Shown: positions 16,323 to 25,235, counted from the first letter of the stretch. The stretch: 64,000 bases of DNA from JAICMB01 sp035295125 (GCA_035295125.1 DATGJP010000090.1:22257-86256), one strand, 5' to 3'. Notes: generated by a model from the letters alone, not told the origin. Numbers and translations are program-made.

Positions 16323-17867
16323 TTAGAGGACCGGCCCAATTCGCCACGGAACGAACTCTTTGTGGCCCAGTTTTTCGCTGCAGGTCCGCTCGCCGGAGGC
16401 CGCCCGCAGAACGGCATCGAAGATCTCCCGGCCAACCTGCCGGACCGTCGCATCGCCGTCGGCGATCCGGCCGGCGTTGAGATCCATGTTGTCGCGCATG
16501 CGCCGATACGTGCTGCTGTTCGTGGCGATCTTGACTACGGGGATGGTGGGAAATCCAATGGCGCTGCCGCGGCCCGTCGTGAACGCGATCAGGTTGGCTC
16601 CGCCTGCCGCCAGACCCGTGAGAGATACGGGATCGTATCCCGGCGTGTTCATAAAAACGAATCCCGGTCCTTGGATTCGCTCGGCATAATCCACCACTTC
16701 GTTGAGCTGCGACGTTCCGGCCTTGGCCACCGCGCCCAGCGACTTCTCCAGAATATTGGTGAGGCCGCCGTCCTTGTTCCCCGGCGAAGGGTTATCGTCG
16801 AAACTGCCGCCGAGGCGGACCAGGTATTCCTTGTACCCGCGCACAAACCCGAGCAACTTCTCCGCGGTCGCCCGATTGCGCGCGCGTCGAACCAACAGAT
16901 GTTCAGCGCCGAAGATCTCGGTGGTCTCCGCCAACACGAAAGCCGCGCCGATATCCGCTAGCATGTCGCAGCAGACTCCGAGCGCCGGATTTGCTGTAAT
17001 CCCGGAAAACGAATCGGACCCGCCGCAGTTCAAACCCAGCACAATCTTCGACGCCAGCGTTTCAACCCGTTTCTCCGCGGAAGCGCGCTCCATCATGCGG
17101 CCGATCTCGCGCCGTGCCGCCTCAACGGTCCCGCGCGTCCCGCCGCTTCCCTGCAAAGTCATGCCCGCCAGCCGTTCGGACCGCGGCGTGCCCTTGCCGA
17201 GATAATGATCGATCTGGTTCACCTCGCACCCGAGCCCCAGGATGATCGCCGCGCTCACGTTGGGATGGTCGAGGACGCCCGCCAAAGTGCGTTGCAGTTG
17301 CACGGTGTCGGGCCCGATGGTATGCCCGCATCCCTCGCCATGAGGAAACGCCACCACCCCGTCGACGTTTGGAGGCAGCGTCTCGCCGAGGTAGCTGGCT
17401 GCAATCAATTCCGTTGTATGCGCGGCGCAATTGCTAGCCGCAACCACCGCGATGTAATTCCGAGTCCCGACCCGCCCGTCCTCTCGAGGGTAACCCAAAA
17501 AGTTAGGGCAAGCTAATGTGGGGCAGGCGGTTTCGCCTGCCCGCTTTTCTTCGGGAAACTCATACTCGAAATGTAACTCCTCAAACCCGACATTATGCGT
17601 ATGCACATGCCGCCCCGGCTCAATCCGAATTCGGGCCCGCCCCATAATCTGCCCATAACGGACAATCGTCTCGCCGGCCGCAATCGCGGCTAGCGCGACC
17701 TTATGTCCAATCGGAATCGCGTCTTCGATCGTGACGTCATGCCCGTCTACACGAACGACCTGTCCGGCGGCCAAAGGCACACGAGCAATCGCAACGTTGT
17801 CCGAAGCGTGAAGATGAATAACGGAATTCTCCGCCGTCGGGAGCTTGGTAATTTCGAGCAGCCCCAT
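16323..17867 (-). CDS. UxaA-family (altronate/galactarate) dehydratase with an in-frame repeat insertion
   Basis: A 514-residue cytoplasmic hydro-lyase joining an N-terminal SAF domain (residues 1-95) to the large dehydratase domain. Family landmarks are GYPREDGRVGTRNYIAVV (near residue 127), the cysteine sites HGEGCGHT and LGLNCGGSDSFSG, and the closing SAIGFPTIPVVKIATN. The family removes water from sugar acids such as altronate, using iron. Between the two domains the peptide EKRAGETACPTLACP is translated from a palindromic repeat (17521-17542) lying in frame, so the linker has been lengthened without breaking the gene. It starts 3 bases after the HIT gene ends, in the same operon. Exact sugar acid unknown. 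Confidence 0.88.
   Translation of the reverse strand: MGLLEITKLPTAENSVIHLHASDNVAIARVPLAAGQVVRVDGHDVTIEDAIPIGHKVALAAIAAGETIVRYGQIMGRARIRIEPGRHVHTHNVGFEELHFEYEFPEEKRAGETACPTLACPNFLGYPREDGRVGTRNYIAVVAASNCAAHTTELIAASYLGETLPPNVDGVVAFPHGEGCGHTIGPDTVQLQRTLAGVLDHPNVSAAIILGLGCEVNQIDHYLGKGTPRSERLAGMTLQGSGGTRGTVEAARREIGRMMERASAEKRVETLASKIVLGLNCGGSDSFSGITANPALGVCCDMLADIGAAFVLAETTEIFGAEHLLVRRARNRATAEKLLGFVRGYKEYLVRLGGSFDDNPSPGNKDGGLTNILEKSLGAVAKAGTSQLNEVVDYAERIQGPGFVFMNTPGYDPVSLTGLAAGGANLIAFTTGRGSAIGFPTIPVVKIATNSSTYRRMRDNMDLNAGRIADGDATVRQVGREIFDAVLRAASGERTCSEKLGHKEFVPWRIGPVL
17521..17542. repeat. Palindromic repeat inside the uxaA-like gene
   Basis: Perfect 9-bp arms, GGGCAGGCG (17521-17529) and CGCCTGCCC (17534-17542), with loop GTTT. 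The core is the same as in intergenic copies at 10705 and 36570. The element keeps the reading frame of the host gene. Confidence 0.85.
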
Positions 17868-17870
17868 AGC

Positions 17871-18416
17871 CTACCTTTCAAGTACCGTTTCTGTAATGAG
17901 TTCGCCTGCGTGAAGGTGGAACCCGCCGTCGACCGGATGTAGCCAGAACCCCTCGTGCTGCCGCGGCGCGGGAACATCTTCAACCCGCTTCACCATCGTG
18001 AACTGATCGTTCTCCACCTGCGGCATCCATCTGCCGATGTGCACATGCACATGACACTGCGTCTGCACCTCGGGCGCGTTGTAGGCAATGGCCCATTTCT
18101 CACCGAAGAGCGATTTGGCCTTTGCTGCCGCCTCGGCCAACAACCGGGTCCGAACATCGGCCGGCAGCGAGTCCATCGACCGCTCATGGCCCCTTGGCAG
18201 AGCCAACCAGCGATTCGGCTTGCTTGGGTTAGCGTCTTTCAGAAAAAACACCTCCGTCCCTGGTGCCTGCTTCTCGGCTTCACGGCAGAGACTGCACTCT
18301 CGCGCCTGGAGTGTTTCGGGATGAGTTGGATCGCAGTGGCAGGTAACGATGTCGGCACGCAGCGTGAAGAAGGCTGCCAGCGCCGCCAGAAACACGAGTT
18401 GTCGCACTGGCCTCAT
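17871..18416 (-). CDS. Secreted HIT-like protein
   Basis: A 181-residue protein with a signal peptide (MRPVRQLVFLAALAAFF). The histidine triad is QTQCHVHVHIG near residue 125, the nucleotide-binding signature of HIT phosphohydrolases. Four cysteines (TCHCDP, ECSLCREAE) near the mature N-terminus could bind a metal or form disulfides. An exported HIT protein resembles the bacterial CDP-diacylglycerol pyrophosphatase branch more than cytoplasmic Hint proteins, but this is a guess. The ATG at 18416 is chosen over a GTG at 18449, since only it leaves a clean signal peptide and avoids overlap with the divergent glycosyltransferase gene. It is the first gene of the HIT-UxaA-DsbA-M28 run. Confidence 0.75.
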   Translation of the reverse strand: MRPVRQLVFLAALAAFFTLRADIVTCHCDPTHPETLQARECSLCREAEKQAPGTEVFFLKDANPSKPNRWLALPRGHERSMDSLPADVRTRLLAEAAAKAKSLFGEKWAIAYNAPEVQTQCHVHVHIGRWMPQVENDQFTMVKRVEDVPAPRQHEGFWLHPVDGGFHLHAGELITETVLER

Positions 18417-18427
18417 TATACTGGGAG

Positions 18428-19879
18428 TTGCCTGCAATTCTCGGAACACGTCGAGCGCTCATTGTTTTGAGCCTCGCGGCGCTGTTCTTCCTCTACTTTT
18501 TCGGGCTCGACCGCGCGGGTATGATGGGCCCCGATGAACCGCGTTACGCCTCCATCGGCCGTGAAATGGCAAATTCGGGCGACTGGGTCACGCCGCGGCT
18601 GGACGGCCACCCCTGGTTCGAAAAACCCGCGCTCTTGTACTGGATGACCGCCGTTGGGTTCAAACTCGGCCTCGGCGACGATCTCGCGCCTCGCTTGCCG
18701 GTGGCGGTCCTCAGCGTTGCGTTTCTGGTGTTCTATTTCGTGATGCTGCGCCGCGAGTTCGGGGAAGCCGCGGCCGCATTCAGCACTTGCATCCTCGCGA
18801 CTTCCGCGGGCTGGCTTGCATATAGCCACGTCGGCGTAACCGACCTGCCGGTCGCCGCGTGTTTCAGCGCCGCCATGTTGCTGCTGCTCGGTAGCGCCGC
18901 CATCAGGCGGTCTGCAGAGACTTCCGGATCCGGTCTGCGCTTCCAAGTGCAGACGGAACCGCCTGCTTCACCCTTCCACAGAATCCAGATCGCAGCAGGG
19001 ATCCTTCTTGGTCTCGCTGTCCTCGCCAAAGGTCTCGGCCCGCTGGTGCTCTTCCTCCCAGCAATCTGGTTCCTTCGCAAATTCCCACGGACCATTGCCA
19101 TCACCCTCGGCACAGCGTTCGTTGTCTCATCGCCCTGGTACATCCTCGCGACCCTTCGGAACGGTCCTGCTTTCCTCCAGGAGCTGATCATCCAGCATCA
19201 CGTCGAGCGCTTCCTTACCGGCAACGACATGCACGCCCGGCCGTGGTGGTTCTTCCTCCCCGTGATCCTCGCGGGTATGTTCCCCTGGACGCCAACCCTC
19301 GCGCTGCTCTTCCGCAAGCCCCTCTATGCCGACCTACGCGTCCGCTTCCTGCTCGCATGGTTCGCTTTTGGATTTGTCTTTTTTTCCGTCTCCGCCGGCA
19401 AACTACCCGGCTATCTCCTACCCCTACTGCCCGCGCTAGCAGCACTCTGTGGCATCGCCTTGACACAGGCGTCGAATCCTCGTTGGGTTCTCGCCCTCAG
19501 TGCTGCTTTGCTCTGGCTGATTCCTGCCATCCAGGATCTCCTGCCGCGTGCGCTCGTCGCCGGGCTGGGCAACACGCCTATCCAAATACCGACTCTGCTC
19601 CTGTTGCCCACAGCCGTCCTCGCGGTCATCTGCTGGTATTTCCAGCGCGAAAAGTCCGTTTCGATTGTCGCCTTGTTCGTCATCCTTGGCGTGAGCCGCG
19701 TGGTTTGGGAAACCTATCCGCTCCTCGACCGCACCTATTCCGCTCGTGCCTTCTGGCGGGCACAAGTAGACGCCGGGGCTGCGAATCAACTCTGCCTCGA
19801 ACAAGCCAATCGAAGCTGGCGGTATGGTCTCGACTATTACGCCCATCGTCCTATTCCCGATTGCAAACAGGGTCATTAA
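18428..19879 (+). CDS. GT39/ArnT-like membrane glycosyltransferase
   Basis: A 483-residue polytopic membrane enzyme of the dolichyl-phosphate-mannose/ArnT superfamily, which moves sugars from polyprenyl-phosphate donors to lipid or protein on the outer face of the inner membrane. The acidic motif MGPDEPRYA with REMANSGDW follows the first helix (residues 34-55), the expected catalytic region, and FEKPALLYW and LAVLAKG are also family landmarks. About eleven membrane helices are visible. Residues about 158-182 (SAETSGSGLRFQVQTE and after) are translated from a palindromic repeat that enlarges a loop between two helices. The TTG at 18428 is the first possible start; there is no convincing ribosome-binding site, so the exact start is uncertain. 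Confidence 0.82.
   Translation: MPAILGTRRALIVLSLAALFFLYFFGLDRAGMMGPDEPRYASIGREMANSGDWVTPRLDGHPWFEKPALLYWMTAVGFKLGLGDDLAPRLPVAVLSVAFLVFYFVMLRREFGEAAAAFSTCILATSAGWLAYSHVGVTDLPVAACFSAAMLLLLGSAAIRRSAETSGSGLRFQVQTEPPASPFHRIQIAAGILLGLAVLAKGLGPLVLFLPAIWFLRKFPRTIAITLGTAFVVSSPWYILATLRNGPAFLQELIIQHHVERFLTGNDMHARPWWFFLPVILAGMFPWTPTLALLFRKPLYADLRVRFLLAWFAFGFVFFSVSAGKLPGYLLPLLPALAALCGIALTQASNPRWVLALSAALLWLIPAIQDLLPRALVAGLGNTPIQIPTLLLLPTAVLAVICWYFQREKSVSIVALFVILGVSRVVWETYPLLDRTYSARAFWRAQVDAGAANQLCLEQANRSWRYGLDYYAHRPIPDCKQGH
18906..18977. repeat. Palindromic repeat inside the glycosyltransferase gene
   Basis: A nested dyad: GGCGG (18906-18910) pairs with CCGCC (18959-18963), and TCTGCA (18911-18916) with TGCAGA (18948-18953). 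The right end, GCTTCACCCTTCCACA, matches the end of the composite repeats at 6.6 and 39.8 kb. It is in frame with the gene. Confidence 0.65.
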
Positions 19880-19914
19880 GATGCTAATCTCTATAGGGAC
19901 GGTAGGGATTAGCT

Positions 19915-21690
19915 ATGACCGAAGAGGCTTTACTCGATCACGCCATAGAACAGACCGCGCTCGAATACGATCGCATCGCTCGCGCCGACATTGAAAAATT
20001 CCGTGAGGCCGCGAATAAGTACAGCGCGGGAGAACTCACTGACGATCAGTTCCGGCCCCATCGTCTGCGCCGCGGCGTCTACGGCCAGCGTCAGGCAGGC
20101 GTCCACATGATTCGCACGAAGGTGCCTGGCGGTCTGCTCACTGCGGAACAGATGCGGCGCCTGGCGGACATCGCCGACGAGTTCGGCGGCGGCAAAGGCC
20201 ACCTCACGACCCGCCAGAACGTTCAGTATCACTTTGTCCCGCTGGCTCAAGTTCCTGACCTTTTGCATCGTCTCGCCGACGTTCGACTCACAAGCCGCGA
20301 AGCCTGCTACAACACCGTTCGCAACGTGACCGCGTGCCCTTTGAGCGGCCTGCTGCCCGACGAGCCCTTTGACGTCCACCCCTACGCGCAACGCGTAGCC
20401 TTCGCGTTCCTGCACAAGGAACTGACCGACTCGATGCCCCGCAAGTTTAAAATCGCATTCTCCGGATGTTCGGAGGACTGCATGGCAACACATATTCACG
20501 ACGTGGGTCTGCGTGCCAGAGTCGTCGACGGCCGGCACGGGTTTCGAGTGGTGGTAGGCGGCGGACTCGGTCCTCTTCCCAGCGAGGCACGGCTTCTCGA
20601 CGAGTTCCTTCCCGCGGAGAATCTTGTGAGCCGCATCGAAGCCGTACTGCGTGTGTTCAACGCCTATGGCAACCGCGGCAACAAGAACAAGGCGCGATTC
20701 AAATTCATTATTCGAGAACGCGGATGGGATTGGGTGAAGGAACAAATTGAAAAAGAGTATGAAAATATCCTCACCCAGGGGGGAATTGCCACACCCACGT
20801 CAGTTCCCGAGGGCTTTGGTGGTTTTCAGTCAGTGCCACCACCACTTGGTAACGGTGATTTGCTACCCGTGATCGAGTCTCATGCTCACGATGCCGAATA
20901 CGAGCGCTGGCTGGAGACGAACGTCCGCGAGCAAAAGCAACTCGGATATGCTGTCGTTACGGTACGCGTTTCACAAGGAAACATGACCGGCGACCAGATG
21001 CGTGGCATGGCAAGAATTGCCGAGACCACAGGGGATCACCTGTTGCGTTTCAGCATCGACCAGAACGTCATGCTTGGGTTCGTTCCTCTGCGACACCTGA
21101 AGGGCGTGTATAGCGCGCTCCGGCGAATCGGTTTAGCCGAAGCTGGCGCCCACGAAATTTCCGACGTCGTCACTTGTCCGGGGGCTTACAGTTGCAATCT
21201 CGCTCTGACGAAAACGATGAATCTGGGTGACGCTCTCTCGACGATGTTGAGCGAATATGATCAGCCAGTCGTACGCAATCTTACAGTCCGAGCGAGTGGT
21301 TGTCCGAACTCCTGCGGCCAGCACTGGATCGGCGACATAGGCTTTTATGGCAATGCGCGCAAGATCGACGGGAAAGAAGTTCCGTACTATCAGATGCTCT
21401 TGGGTGGGGGGTACGACGAGACTGGCATGATGCGCTTCGGCGTGGCGGTGCAGAGTATACCGGCGCGTCTGGCGCCGGAGGCGACACGGCGGGTTCTCGA
21501 TCACTTCCTGGGCAATCGAGTCGAGGGCGAAAGCTTCCGGCAGTACGTCCTGAGGAACAAAGTCGAGAAGTTCCGTGCGATGACGGCCGACCTGGTAAAG
21601 CCGGCCGAGATCGCTCCGGAGATGTACAAAGATTGGGGAGACGAAGTGGAATTCTCCCTGAAATTAGGCCGCGGCGAGTGCGCGGCGTAG
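19915..21690 (+). CDS. Siroheme-dependent sulfite/nitrite reductase
   Basis: A 591-residue assimilatory reductase that uses six electrons, normally from ferredoxin, to convert sulfite to sulfide or nitrite to ammonium. The family has two half-repeats, each with a ferredoxin-like and a catalytic domain. The cluster cysteines are in TCPGAYSCN (about residue 421) and GCPNSCGQHW (about 463), which bind the 4Fe-4S cluster bridged to siroheme. The first half carries the matching decayed site GCSEDCMATHIHDVG. Sulfite and nitrite reductases cannot be told apart safely by eye, and no cys or nit genes are adjacent. Start ATG 19915 lies 35 bases after the glycosyltransferase stop. Confidence 0.88.
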   Translation: MTEEALLDHAIEQTALEYDRIARADIEKFREAANKYSAGELTDDQFRPHRLRRGVYGQRQAGVHMIRTKVPGGLLTAEQMRRLADIADEFGGGKGHLTTRQNVQYHFVPLAQVPDLLHRLADVRLTSREACYNTVRNVTACPLSGLLPDEPFDVHPYAQRVAFAFLHKELTDSMPRKFKIAFSGCSEDCMATHIHDVGLRARVVDGRHGFRVVVGGGLGPLPSEARLLDEFLPAENLVSRIEAVLRVFNAYGNRGNKNKARFKFIIRERGWDWVKEQIEKEYENILTQGGIATPTSVPEGFGGFQSVPPPLGNGDLLPVIESHAHDAEYERWLETNVREQKQLGYAVVTVRVSQGNMTGDQMRGMARIAETTGDHLLRFSIDQNVMLGFVPLRHLKGVYSALRRIGLAEAGAHEISDVVTCPGAYSCNLALTKTMNLGDALSTMLSEYDQPVVRNLTVRASGCPNSCGQHWIGDIGFYGNARKIDGKEVPYYQMLLGGGYDETGMMRFGVAVQSIPARLAPEATRRVLDHFLGNRVEGESFRQYVLRNKVEKFRAMTADLVKPAEIAPEMYKDWGDEVEFSLKLGRGECAA

Positions 21691-21737
21691 TTTGAAAATT
21701 CTGTCGAAGGGTAACTCCGCCATCGCTTGAGGCTGTT

Positions 21738-22733
21738 TTACTTCGATATCCAACCGGTATTCGTGGCAGTCCCACTCTCCTTCACCCAAAGCGTCGTTGC
21801 GGCGCCGCCGTTGGTGTTCAAGTAAATATCACAGGGTTTCCCCAACTGAAATCCGTTTGGATTCCCCGCGCCAGCATACACCGCGCACGGCGCCGCGCTC
21901 AGCCCGGCCGTCCGGTATGAAGCCAGCAACACGTCCCCCGGCTGAGGAACACTTCCCGCCAGGAACGAAATGGTGGAGCCCGAAAGCGAATAATCCGCGC
22001 CCTGTTTCATGGCCAGACCATTCCGATACAGGGTCAAGCTGGTCGCAGGAGCAGGAGCGCCGGCAAGCTGAAACGCCGAATTAACGCCGTCTACGACGCC
22101 TGCCGGAGACTCGCTGTCGGCAAATGCCGGAAGTGCGGCACCGCCGCCCGCTGCCCCGCAGGCCCCTGACGTCCCATCGACATGAAGGCAATCCGACAGA
22201 TTCCCCGAAGCCGATTCGAGCGCGCCGCCGGAGTCGATAATCGCCGCGCGTGATGGAGCATAGCCGTTACCGGCCAGCGGCCGCATATTCAAAGCCGACT
22301 GCAAACCAGTCACATCCGTGATCTGGACGGGGGTGGTGACTGCGCCAGCACCACCACCAGTCTCGCCATTCGAAGAGACCCGAACGTCGGCCACGCGCAG
22401 CACGGAAGCGCTCGGCGGCACTGCCCAGGTTTCCGTAAACTGTACTTTTCCGTCGCTGTTATATGTAACGGTGTAGTTTGCGGGCGGAGTGGCTGTCGTG
22501 GTGGGCACGAGCTGAACCCGCAAATAGCCGTTGGTGACTTGCGTAGTCACGCTCTGTGCCGGCACGTCGGATGAGTCCGCCGACTGAAAGCTGGTCCAGT
22601 TGATCTGAACAATTCCGCTAAACCGTGTTCCATTTGCCTTGTACAAGATGTCTTGAATCGTCGTCAGCGCCGGATCGGCATATAAGGCTGTGATGGCAAG
22701 GCATCCAGTAATCCAAAATTTGGATTGCAACAT
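21738..22733 (-). CDS. Secreted protein with phage-tail-like modules
   Basis: A 331-residue protein of unknown function with a signal peptide (MLQSKFWITGCLAITALYA). Residues 25-125 form a beta-rich domain (IQDILYKANGTRFSGIVQI). A glycine-rich linker follows, then a module (about 205-275: VDGVNSAFQLAGAP, LTLYRNGLAMKQGADYSL, PQPGDVLLASYR) that resembles repeats in phage tail and virion proteins. The last part carries CDIYLNTNGGAATTLWVKE, another tail-fibre-like motif. Such chimeras occur in acidobacterial genomes outside prophages. No phage genes are nearby. It may be a surface or adhesion protein; no activity can be named. Confidence 0.6.
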   Translation of the reverse strand: MLQSKFWITGCLAITALYADPALTTIQDILYKANGTRFSGIVQINWTSFQSADSSDVPAQSVTTQVTNGYLRVQLVPTTTATPPANYTVTYNSDGKVQFTETWAVPPSASVLRVADVRVSSNGETGGGAGAVTTPVQITDVTGLQSALNMRPLAGNGYAPSRAAIIDSGGALESASGNLSDCLHVDGTSGACGAAGGGAALPAFADSESPAGVVDGVNSAFQLAGAPAPATSLTLYRNGLAMKQGADYSLSGSTISFLAGSVPQPGDVLLASYRTAGLSAAPCAVYAGAGNPNGFQLGKPCDIYLNTNGGAATTLWVKESGTATNTGWISK

Positions 22734-22971
22734 CTCTGTAACCTCCGGAATTCGATTTCCAGGTCAAGGGCGGTGCGGACTGGGTGCTTCAGACCTGGAC
22801 CACCGCAAGGTGGTGTCGTTCTGAGGCTAATCCGTACGCTACTCAACCTGAACGCAAACGGAACGCGGAGGTACGGGCTAACTATTTGTAGAATTTGGCT
22901 TTACGTCACGAATTCGCGCTCTGTCGAATGTTGTGAATGCGGCGTTGTAAATCCATAGCGTCAGTCAACCT

Positions 22972-23014
22972 GTGGAAGGGTGCCTCACGCGAAACCGCCT
23001 GCTTCACCCCCACT
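22972..23014. repeat. Partial composite repeat
   Basis: Starts GTGGAAGGGTG and ends GAAACCGCCTGCTTCACC, matching the two outer ends of the composite repeat with most of the middle lost. It lies in the 371-base gap 22734-23104, which otherwise holds only the terminator below. Confidence 0.6.
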
Positions 23015-23020
23015 TTACGT

Positions 23021-23070
23021 CCAAAAAGAAAAAAGCGTTCCGCCGTCCGATGAGCAGGACGGCGGAACGC
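23021..23070 (-). terminator. Strong intrinsic terminator of the AAA+ ATPase gene
   Basis: Perfect 14-bp arms, GCGTTCCGCCGTCC (23035-23048) and its complement (23057-23070), with an 8-base loop. On the minus strand the hairpin is followed directly by TTTTTTCTTTTT (complement of 23023-23034). It lies 34 bases past the stop of the ATPase gene. This is the clearest factor-independent terminator in the window. Confidence 0.92.
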
Positions 23071-23104
23071 CACCAAGGGGAAGTCCCCGCGTTGGGGTAA
23101 AAGA

Positions 23105-24292
23105 TCAGCTTCTGCGTGAAGAACGTGCGCTCTGTGTTTTGCTCGTTTCGAACAAAGCCCCACTGGAAAGGGCCAGAGCAGGAATCGCGATCGAATGATC
23201 GATTAAATCGGCCATGGCGTGGATCGGCAGATCCTCAGCTTCCTTCGTAAAGGACATACAGCCATGCGTTTCATCGAAATCAACGCGCACCCAATCGCCG
23301 CCACGAACCTGGTCGGTCGCAATCAGATTAGACATTGGTTGCACGAGCAACCGCTCGATTGCGCGCTTCAGGTGACGCGCGCCGTACTTGAGATCCGTAC
23401 CTTCGCGCAGCAAGTACCGTTTTGCCGTATCTGTTGCCTTGAATACGAACGACCTGTCGGCCGCCGTATTGAAGATGCGTTGCTGCACCTGGTTGAGCTC
23501 GATATCGAGAATCCGCGACAGCTCATCGGTGCCCAGCGGCTTAAACGTGACGATCTTGTCAAGGCGGTTGATGAACTCCGGCGTGAACTTCTTGCGGGCC
23601 GCTTCGACGCCACTCCGCTTGATTTTGTTGTCCAATTTCTCATCGGTCTCGCCGGCGGTCGCTTTGCGGGCCGCTTCACAGGCGTTAAAGCCGAGCTTCG
23701 GGCTCAGGAGCGAACTCATTTCAGCCGCGCCCAGGTTGCTCGTCATGAAGATCATGGCGCGAGAGAAATCCACCTTACGGTTGTCGCCGAGTGTCAGCGT
23801 GGCTTTGTCGAGAATACCGAGCAAAAGATTCCATAACGCATCGCTGGCCTTCTCAATTTCGTCAAAGAGGACAAAGCTGACTTTAACAGTGTCGCTGTGA
23901 TACTGATTCAGCACCTCTTGGCTCAGCAGCGGGTGTGTCTCGCGATGGCCGAGATATCCCGGAGGCGATCCGATCAGTTTTGCGATCTCGTGACTGTGTT
24001 GGAACTCCGCGCAGTCGATTTTGATGACTGCACGCGGATTTTTCACTAGCGCCTCGGCTGTGGCCTCGACGATGCGGGTTTTGCCCGATCCGGTGGGCCC
24101 CAGGAACAGGAAGTTCCCGATTGGGCGGCCCGGTGCGGTCATCCCGGTCAGATACATCTGGTAGATATTCACGATCTGCTGGATGGCCTCATCCTGGCCC
24201 ACGATCATTTTCCGCAGATTGCTCTCTAGACTCTCGGCTTCGCGTCCGGTCTTCGTCGGATCTAAAGGAACATTAACCCGCAACATATTCAT
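23105..24292 (-). CDS. Solitary ClpB-D2-like AAA+ ATPase
   Basis: A 395-residue ATPase corresponding to only the second (D2) ring of Clp/Hsp100 unfoldases. The sequence shows Walker A GPTGSGKT (near residue 69), pore-loop-type GSPPGYLGH (near 109), Walker B VLFDEIEKA (near 144), sensor 1 MTSNLG (near 188), the arginine-finger region FTPEFINRLDKI (near 240) and sensor 2 GARHLKRAIERLL (near 322). The N-terminal 30 residues (MIVGQDEAI) begin right at the AAA module; there is no Clp N-domain, D1 ring or ClpX zinc finger. No IGF/L loop for ClpP binding is evident. The last 50 residues are not part of the family. Its role is open: an unfoldase without its own adaptor, or a motor for a specific partner. 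Confidence 0.82.
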   Translation of the reverse strand: MNMLRVNVPLDPTKTGREAESLESNLRKMIVGQDEAIQQIVNIYQMYLTGMTAPGRPIGNFLFLGPTGSGKTRIVEATAEALVKNPRAVIKIDCAEFQHSHEIAKLIGSPPGYLGHRETHPLLSQEVLNQYHSDTVKVSFVLFDEIEKASDALWNLLLGILDKATLTLGDNRKVDFSRAMIFMTSNLGAAEMSSLLSPKLGFNACEAARKATAGETDEKLDNKIKRSGVEAARKKFTPEFINRLDKIVTFKPLGTDELSRILDIELNQVQQRIFNTAADRSFVFKATDTAKRYLLREGTDLKYGARHLKRAIERLLVQPMSNLIATDQVRGGDWVRVDFDETHGCMSFTKEAEDLPIHAMADLIDHSIAIPALALSSGALFETSKTQSARSSRRS

Positions 24293-24366
24293 CGGCCCCT
24301 TTCAAGTAGCCTCTGTCCTGAACTAGAGCAACCAGCGTGCCAAAGTGCGGCGCCGGGGAACACCAG

Positions 24367-25086
24367 TTACTTTTTCGGTTTGGTCGGTCTTACCTCCACG
24401 CGACTCACTAAAGTCCTTTCCGGCATTCGGAGCAATGACAAAACGATCTCCGCGACATCTTCCGCGGCGATTTTCCACCTCGCGCCGGTGGCACTGGAAC
24501 CGAACTCGGTATCAACACTTCCGGGCATGATGTAGCTCACCCGTATATCGTCATAACGATGGTCGAGCATCATGGCTTCGCTGAATCCGTTCAGACCGAA
24601 TTTCGACGCGTTATACGCCGCACCACCCGCGAATGGGTTCTTGCCGGCGAGACTGCTGATATTTACGATGTAGCCGCCACTCCGCTTCACCATCCGTGGC
24701 AAAGCTTCATGGCAGCAGTAAAAAGCGCCGTTGAGATTGGTATCCAGCACCGCGCGCCACTCCTCGATCTTCAACTCCGCCGTCTTGCGGAAAATTCCCA
24801 CACCTGCATTGTTCACGAGTATGTCGAGACCGCCTGCTTCGCGATCTACAAAATCAAACAACCGGGAAACCTGCTGGACATCGGAAACGTCCGCCGTGGT
24901 TCCCACTACCTTACTCTTCGACACGGCGGCTATCTTTTTTACGGCATCTTCCACGCTCGAGTTCGAGCGTCCGCAAACGGCCACGGTAGCTCCCGCCCGT
25001 GCCAACGCCTCCGCGATCGCGTAACCGATACCTCGCGTCCCGCCGGTGACAAGAGCGATTCGTTCTTTTAGGAATTCTGGATTCAT
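24367..25086 (-). CDS. Short-chain dehydrogenase/reductase
   Basis: A 239-residue NAD(P)H-dependent oxidoreductase. It shows the nucleotide-binding motif TGGTRGIG (near residue 13), NNAGVG (near 88), the catalytic Ser in ISSLAG (near 138) and YNASK (Tyr and Lys, near 151). The arginine after the first strand (CGRSN) favours NADPH. It most resembles 3-oxoacyl-ACP reductase-like or sepiapterin-reductase-like SDRs, but the substrate cannot be read from the sequence. Start ATG 25086 is chosen as it directly precedes the first strand; the longer frame to 25122 adds a non-conserved tail. It lies upstream of and co-directional with the ATPase gene, 74 bases apart. Confidence 0.85.
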   Translation of the reverse strand: MNPEFLKERIALVTGGTRGIGYAIAEALARAGATVAVCGRSNSSVEDAVKKIAAVSKSKVVGTTADVSDVQQVSRLFDFVDREAGGLDILVNNAGVGIFRKTAELKIEEWRAVLDTNLNGAFYCCHEALPRMVKRSGGYIVNISSLAGKNPFAGGAAYNASKFGLNGFSEAMMLDHRYDDIRVSYIMPGSVDTEFGSSATGARWKIAAEDVAEIVLSLLRMPERTLVSRVEVRPTKPKK

Positions 25087-25235
25087 TGTTCCAGGATGTA
25101 GTGCAGGTTGGCCGCAAGGCAAGCTGGCGAGAAGCTATCAGCGATCCGCTATCAGCTTTCAGCCAAACAGCGTGGGCCGAACGTGGACCCGCTGATCGCT
25201 GCCCGCCGAAAGCTGACCGCTACTTCCGGGGCTAC

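Noticed and set aside
25125..25225. Repeated GCTATCAGC / AGCTTTCAGC-like words between the SDR and hydrolase genes
   Set aside because: There is some inverted similarity between 25141-25160 and 25190-25220, but arms are imperfect and I found no further copies, so I make no repeat call.
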